DNA from: Sipunculus nudus
Taxonomy: Eukaryota > Annelida > Sipuncula > Golfingiida > Sipunculidae
Length of the DNA stretch: 64,000 nt
Assembly: GCA_026874595.1 (NCBI GenBank)
Contig: CM049310.1
Coordinates: forward strand, 14,360,058-14,424,057
Direction of reading: 5' to 3'
The position numbers and the translations under genes are program-made. Below the pieces are notes generated by a model. That model was not told the DNA's origin. It searched no databases and saw nothing but the letters and a program-made list of their open reading frames with translations. This document shows, in pieces, positions 60,646-64,000 of the stretch. Numbering within the stretch: the first letter of the stretch is position 1; the number at the start of each line of letters is the position of its first letter.

Positions 60646-60980
60646 TCGATCAGCGCCATTATTAATCATATGAGGATAGGGACCGGAAAAAGGACGATGG
60701 TCCTATATGTCGTGTTTTATTAAGAGAACTCACTGACATACTGGTGAAACCGTTTATTGATCAAATTTGTTTCCAGACTAATAAGTAGTCCCCTATAATG
60801 GTTGCAGAGCATATTTATCCTCGGCCTTAATAAATCATGTGAGGTTAAGGACCGGCACAGGACGATGATCCTGTATATCTTGTTTAATTAAGAGTACTCA
60901 TTGACACACCGGTGAAGCCGCTTATTGATCAAATTTGTTTCGAGACAGATAATTAGTGACTAGAGCACAATTAAGCCTCC
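60646..60980. repeat. 169-bp tandem duplication, two diverged units
   Basis: Copy 1 and copy 2 share, in order, AATCAT-TGAGG, GGACCGG, AGGACGATG-TCCT-TAT, TTAAGAG-ACTCA-TGACA, CCG-TTATTGATCAAATTTG and TTTC-AGAC. The offset is 169 bp (60666 to 60835). No frame is open in either copy. Confidence 0.75.
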
Positions 60981-61408
60981 GCATGTATATTGCTCAGGCG
61001 TATTTCCGTCCGGGATTTCGGACAAATAGGTTCTTTTGTGTAATTCGTCGTTATACAAGGCCTAGGCTTGATTGAAATCACCAAGGACGCCTTGGACAAA
61101 GGAGAGGGGGATTAATTTAATATCCAAGGTGAACTTAAGAATTATATACTCCATTGCACTAACCCCAGACTCATGTTTGTTCGCGATATAATAGAAAAAT
61201 TCATTAAACTTTAATTTGTCCACATATATATGCGCAATACAGAAAGTCTGGCGATTATCATATAGCAAAGTAATAATTCTCCTTTAATGAATTCAATGTG
61301 GTGAATTAAAAATGAAAAACAAAAAATCAGATATTTGAACTGGGACTTTCACTGACAGCCGATGATGGCGTTATTCAGGTTCTTTTTTTAGCGCTACACA
61401 TGCAGAGG

Positions 61409-61416
61409 TGACGTCA
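61409..61416. promoter_or_regulatory. CRE octamer TGACGTCA
   Basis: Perfect cAMP response element without a recognised gene nearby. Confidence 0.35.
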
Positions 61417-62777
61417 CAATACATGTATAGTAGGTTCACGTGGCATATTCGATCTTTTTCATGTTACACGTATAACTATGTCATTTTTCGTCATATTCAC
61501 TGAAATTATCCTAAACCATCCACACTAACTGTAATAATGGTAATAACAACGAAAAAAATTTGACAAATGTATAGGCGAAAGAGAGATGACCAGATGAGTT
61601 GGAACATTTTAGATCAATATGATATCAGGTGTAACTACGCTTGTAAATGACGACTCGCAATGCTAAATATAGCATTCTCAATATTACATTTGTTGTGTTA
61701 CAATTCAAAACAAAACGTCGCTGGTCGTTATTAGAAAACAGTCTCAGTATATTGAGGCAAACCTCTCCATTATCAAAGCGTAAAATGTTATGAGATGTAA
61801 ATTTTCATTACACAATAAATTCCAAACAATCAATCGAAGGTAACGTGAAAATATAATTTATATACATGTATATTTATATATTATTTATATACGCCTTGCG
61901 AACCGATTTCCACATACAAACCTGCAGCCACACACACACATCTGGACATTGTACCATTTAATTCGTTTTAACCGTTCATATCGACATAGGATGCCAAAAT
62001 ATACAAATCCTTAATAATTATTGATTGTTGATATTGCTTGAGACATATCGCACCTTGTTGCGCCTGGTAATGTGCTATCGAAGCAATATATAAGCGACCC
62101 GGGGTATCATCAAATTATGTACAGGATCACACTAGGTAAAATATTATATTAACAAAGATGGGGATAATGAAAAGGATATGATGTTGCGTTTAATTGAAAT
62201 ATGAAATATGAAGTCAAGGGGATTGAATTTGCAGTATGATTGTTTGTCTCTCTATATTTACAATGACCTTGATTCTAAATATTATTTTCCCCGGAAAGAC
62301 AGTTATTCTTACATTATAGTTCATAAATACTTCCTGCAGATTTTAACATACAGTAAATTAGAACAATGTTAAGTCAAACAGGACGAGAATGTTTTCCATA
62401 CTGTTAACTGTATGGCAGAACTACTGGTAATATTGCTGACATTGCAGAATGGTCATTATTGGCAGACGTCCTGAAGCCGGGCTTGCAGTGTATTCCTAGT
62501 GGGTTAATTACTACCCAGTGTAAGGGCCGGAGAGTTGTCACAGAATGTGACAGGTGTTGTGTATGACAAATTAGTACACGCGAGTGATTAGGCGATGCTT
62601 TCAAATGGACAAGGTCCTGGTTTTAATGTGCAGTTTGCTCAGTCCTCTTGATAAAGATAATTAAAATGTTCTCAAAATGCGAACTGAACATTCAATGTTT
62701 ATATTTAAACATTCAAATAAAATGTTTTCTTTCGTTTTAATTTTTAACATTTCCTCCCTCTGACCTATACCAGTTTG

Positions 62778-62836
<59 letters not shown>
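62778..62836. repeat. (AT)n microsatellite
   Basis: About 29 AT units. Confidence 0.95.
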
Positions 62837-62839
<3 letters not shown>

Positions 62840-63521
62840 AAATATCATGCTAAGTCTGAATGACAGGCGACCTCTCGTGGCGGAAGTGTCACCGGTCCGG
62901 CAGATATTAAACTGCAGCCACCTTTTTTTTAAGATCAGAGTGGTAAAGTCTTCACTCTACCTTTTCTTATATATGTTCACTTACATTAAACACAGACCTC
63001 TTCAGCCCCTTGCGGGATGCGCCAGATTGTCTGTTTCTTGTTGATTGCAGATTACTACAAATTGTCAATTCCAGACAGACTGTCAATTTCAGACAGATTG
63101 TAAATTTCAAATCAGTTTCGTATCCCAAACCTAGTTTACATAGACTGAGTGACATGCGACTAGCTATGCCTGCTGAGACCTGTCTTGCCTTCAGTCAGGG
63201 AGATACCAAACATAGGTGTGACATCAGGTATGGTTTCAATTTTATGGCAAAATATGGTGGTCCATAGATCTTGAATCATGGTGATCTTGAAACCCTTGGG
63301 CATATTTTTGCGCCTAAAATCCAAAATGGCCCCTGTAAAGATACAAAACATTCATATAGAATTGATGAAAATGAACCTTTGACCAGGTATGATTACAATT
63401 TCATTTCATAAAATGGTAAACGGTGGCCCATGGGGTGGGGGGGGTGTCTTGTGCCTGTTCTTATGCCCTTAGAAACTACCGGGTCAGAATCCCCATATAT
63501 AGCCTTTCCGATCACTTCCGA

Positions 63522-63530
<9 letters not shown>

Positions 63531-63571
<41 letters not shown>
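63531..63571. repeat. (AT)n microsatellite
   Basis: About 20 AT units after an A9 run. Confidence 0.95.
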
Positions 63572-63576
<5 letters not shown>

Positions 63577-64000
63577 AGCTAACACCAAAGAGAAAATACA
63601 AAGTTCCGCATTAACAAGCATTTAGCCGGGCTCCTTAATTTGAGTCGTCCTGATGATAGCTATATAAATGCAAATTAACATAAAAGCCAAAAGAGATTTT
63701 TTAATTTTCAAGTACTTTCTTCACATAGGAAACTCCTGAGGTCCCGGGCCCCTTTTGATCATTCACTATTTGAAATTGTATTTACGTTTCGTAAAACACG
63801 TGACTTCATCGTATTCGAGCTTTTTCTTGTTCCTCGTTGGAAATTCCTATGCTAAAATAAAATCAAGTGAGACTTCTATATTTTCAAACATTTCATTTGA
63901 CCATATAGGAAATTTCTGGCCGGTACGGGTCCTTTAATCTAGACGCATTAACTTGGATTAAAAACTCCATATACAGGTTTCTCAAATAACAAACGGGATG

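Larger units (their letters stand above)
56581..64000. other. intergenic, no supported gene
   Basis: No coding, tRNA or rRNA gene is recognised. Contents given separately: an AGGTCA palindrome repeat near 59228 and 59365, a 169-bp tandem duplication at about 60646-60980, a CRE at 61409, and AT arrays at 57472, 62778 and 63531. Short imperfect repeats lie at 63060-63105 (GTCAATT-CAGACAGA) and at 63225-63425 (AGGTATG-TT-CAATTT with GGTGG-CCAT). Confidence 0.55.

Noticed and set aside
1-64000. CRISPR array, rRNA genes or bacterial operons
   Set aside because: No spaced direct repeats of CRISPR type, no rRNA core sequence and no prokaryotic gene packing; the window is clearly eukaryotic.

Overview
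The window is eukaryotic, metazoan, AT-rich and gene-poor. Long non-coding stretches are broken up by long (AT)n microsatellites and decayed mobile elements. A rhodopsin-class GPCR, a Gmr1-like Ty3/Gypsy element with a SCAN-like Gag, APE-type LINEs, a tRNA-derived SINE and a TAA-flanked MITE together fit a marine invertebrate, most likely a mollusc. That assignment is inference; no sequence here fixes the species.

The only gene I can call with confidence is a complete single-exon class A GPCR at 44040-45056 (+). A splice acceptor lies 20 bp before its ATG, a tRNA-derived SINE lies about 130 bp after its stop, and a candidate poly(A) signal lies at 45715. The receptor lacks the TM3 disulfide cysteine and has a very short second extracellular loop and a paired-cysteine third loop, all features of the melanocortin/EDG/cannabinoid/adenosine (MECA) group. 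A weak candidate last exon (29073-29140) and two TATA-like candidate promoters (29901, 30912) are noted.

Layout. 1-689: an LTR cut by the window edge. 690-10067: no supported gene. 10068-13830: three diverged copies of a 0.5-0.7 kb unit with possible C1q-like peptide traces. 14261-24254: five more LTRs of the same family in both orientations. 24255-44019: mostly intergenic, with a Harbinger-like MITE (35201-35656), a Penelope/hammerhead-like fragment between two microsatellites (34615-34760) and a partial LTR (about 40250-40740). 44020-45720: the GPCR and its 3' flank. 45849-47311: a repeat-rich block with GAATAC hexamers and an internal 350-bp tandem duplication, perhaps a hAT-like remnant. 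47312-51157: a 5'-truncated, inactivated non-LTR retrotransposon. 51273-54487: a deleted Gmr1-like LTR element on the minus strand, sitting inside an (AT)n tract. 55355-56580: another LTR fragment joined to an L2/CR1-like LINE 3' end. 56581-64000: no gene seen; a 169-bp tandem duplication and an AGGTCA-type palindrome repeat are present.

One LTR family accounts for ten copies in 64 kb. The one copy that keeps internal sequence shows what the family is: a tRNA-Pro-like primer site, Gag with a SCAN-like domain and a CCHC knuckle, and an integrase core placed directly after Gag. I see no clearly new biological system. The most informative items are the divergent GPCR, the Gmr1-like element with its LTR swarm, and the triplicated C1q-like remnant.
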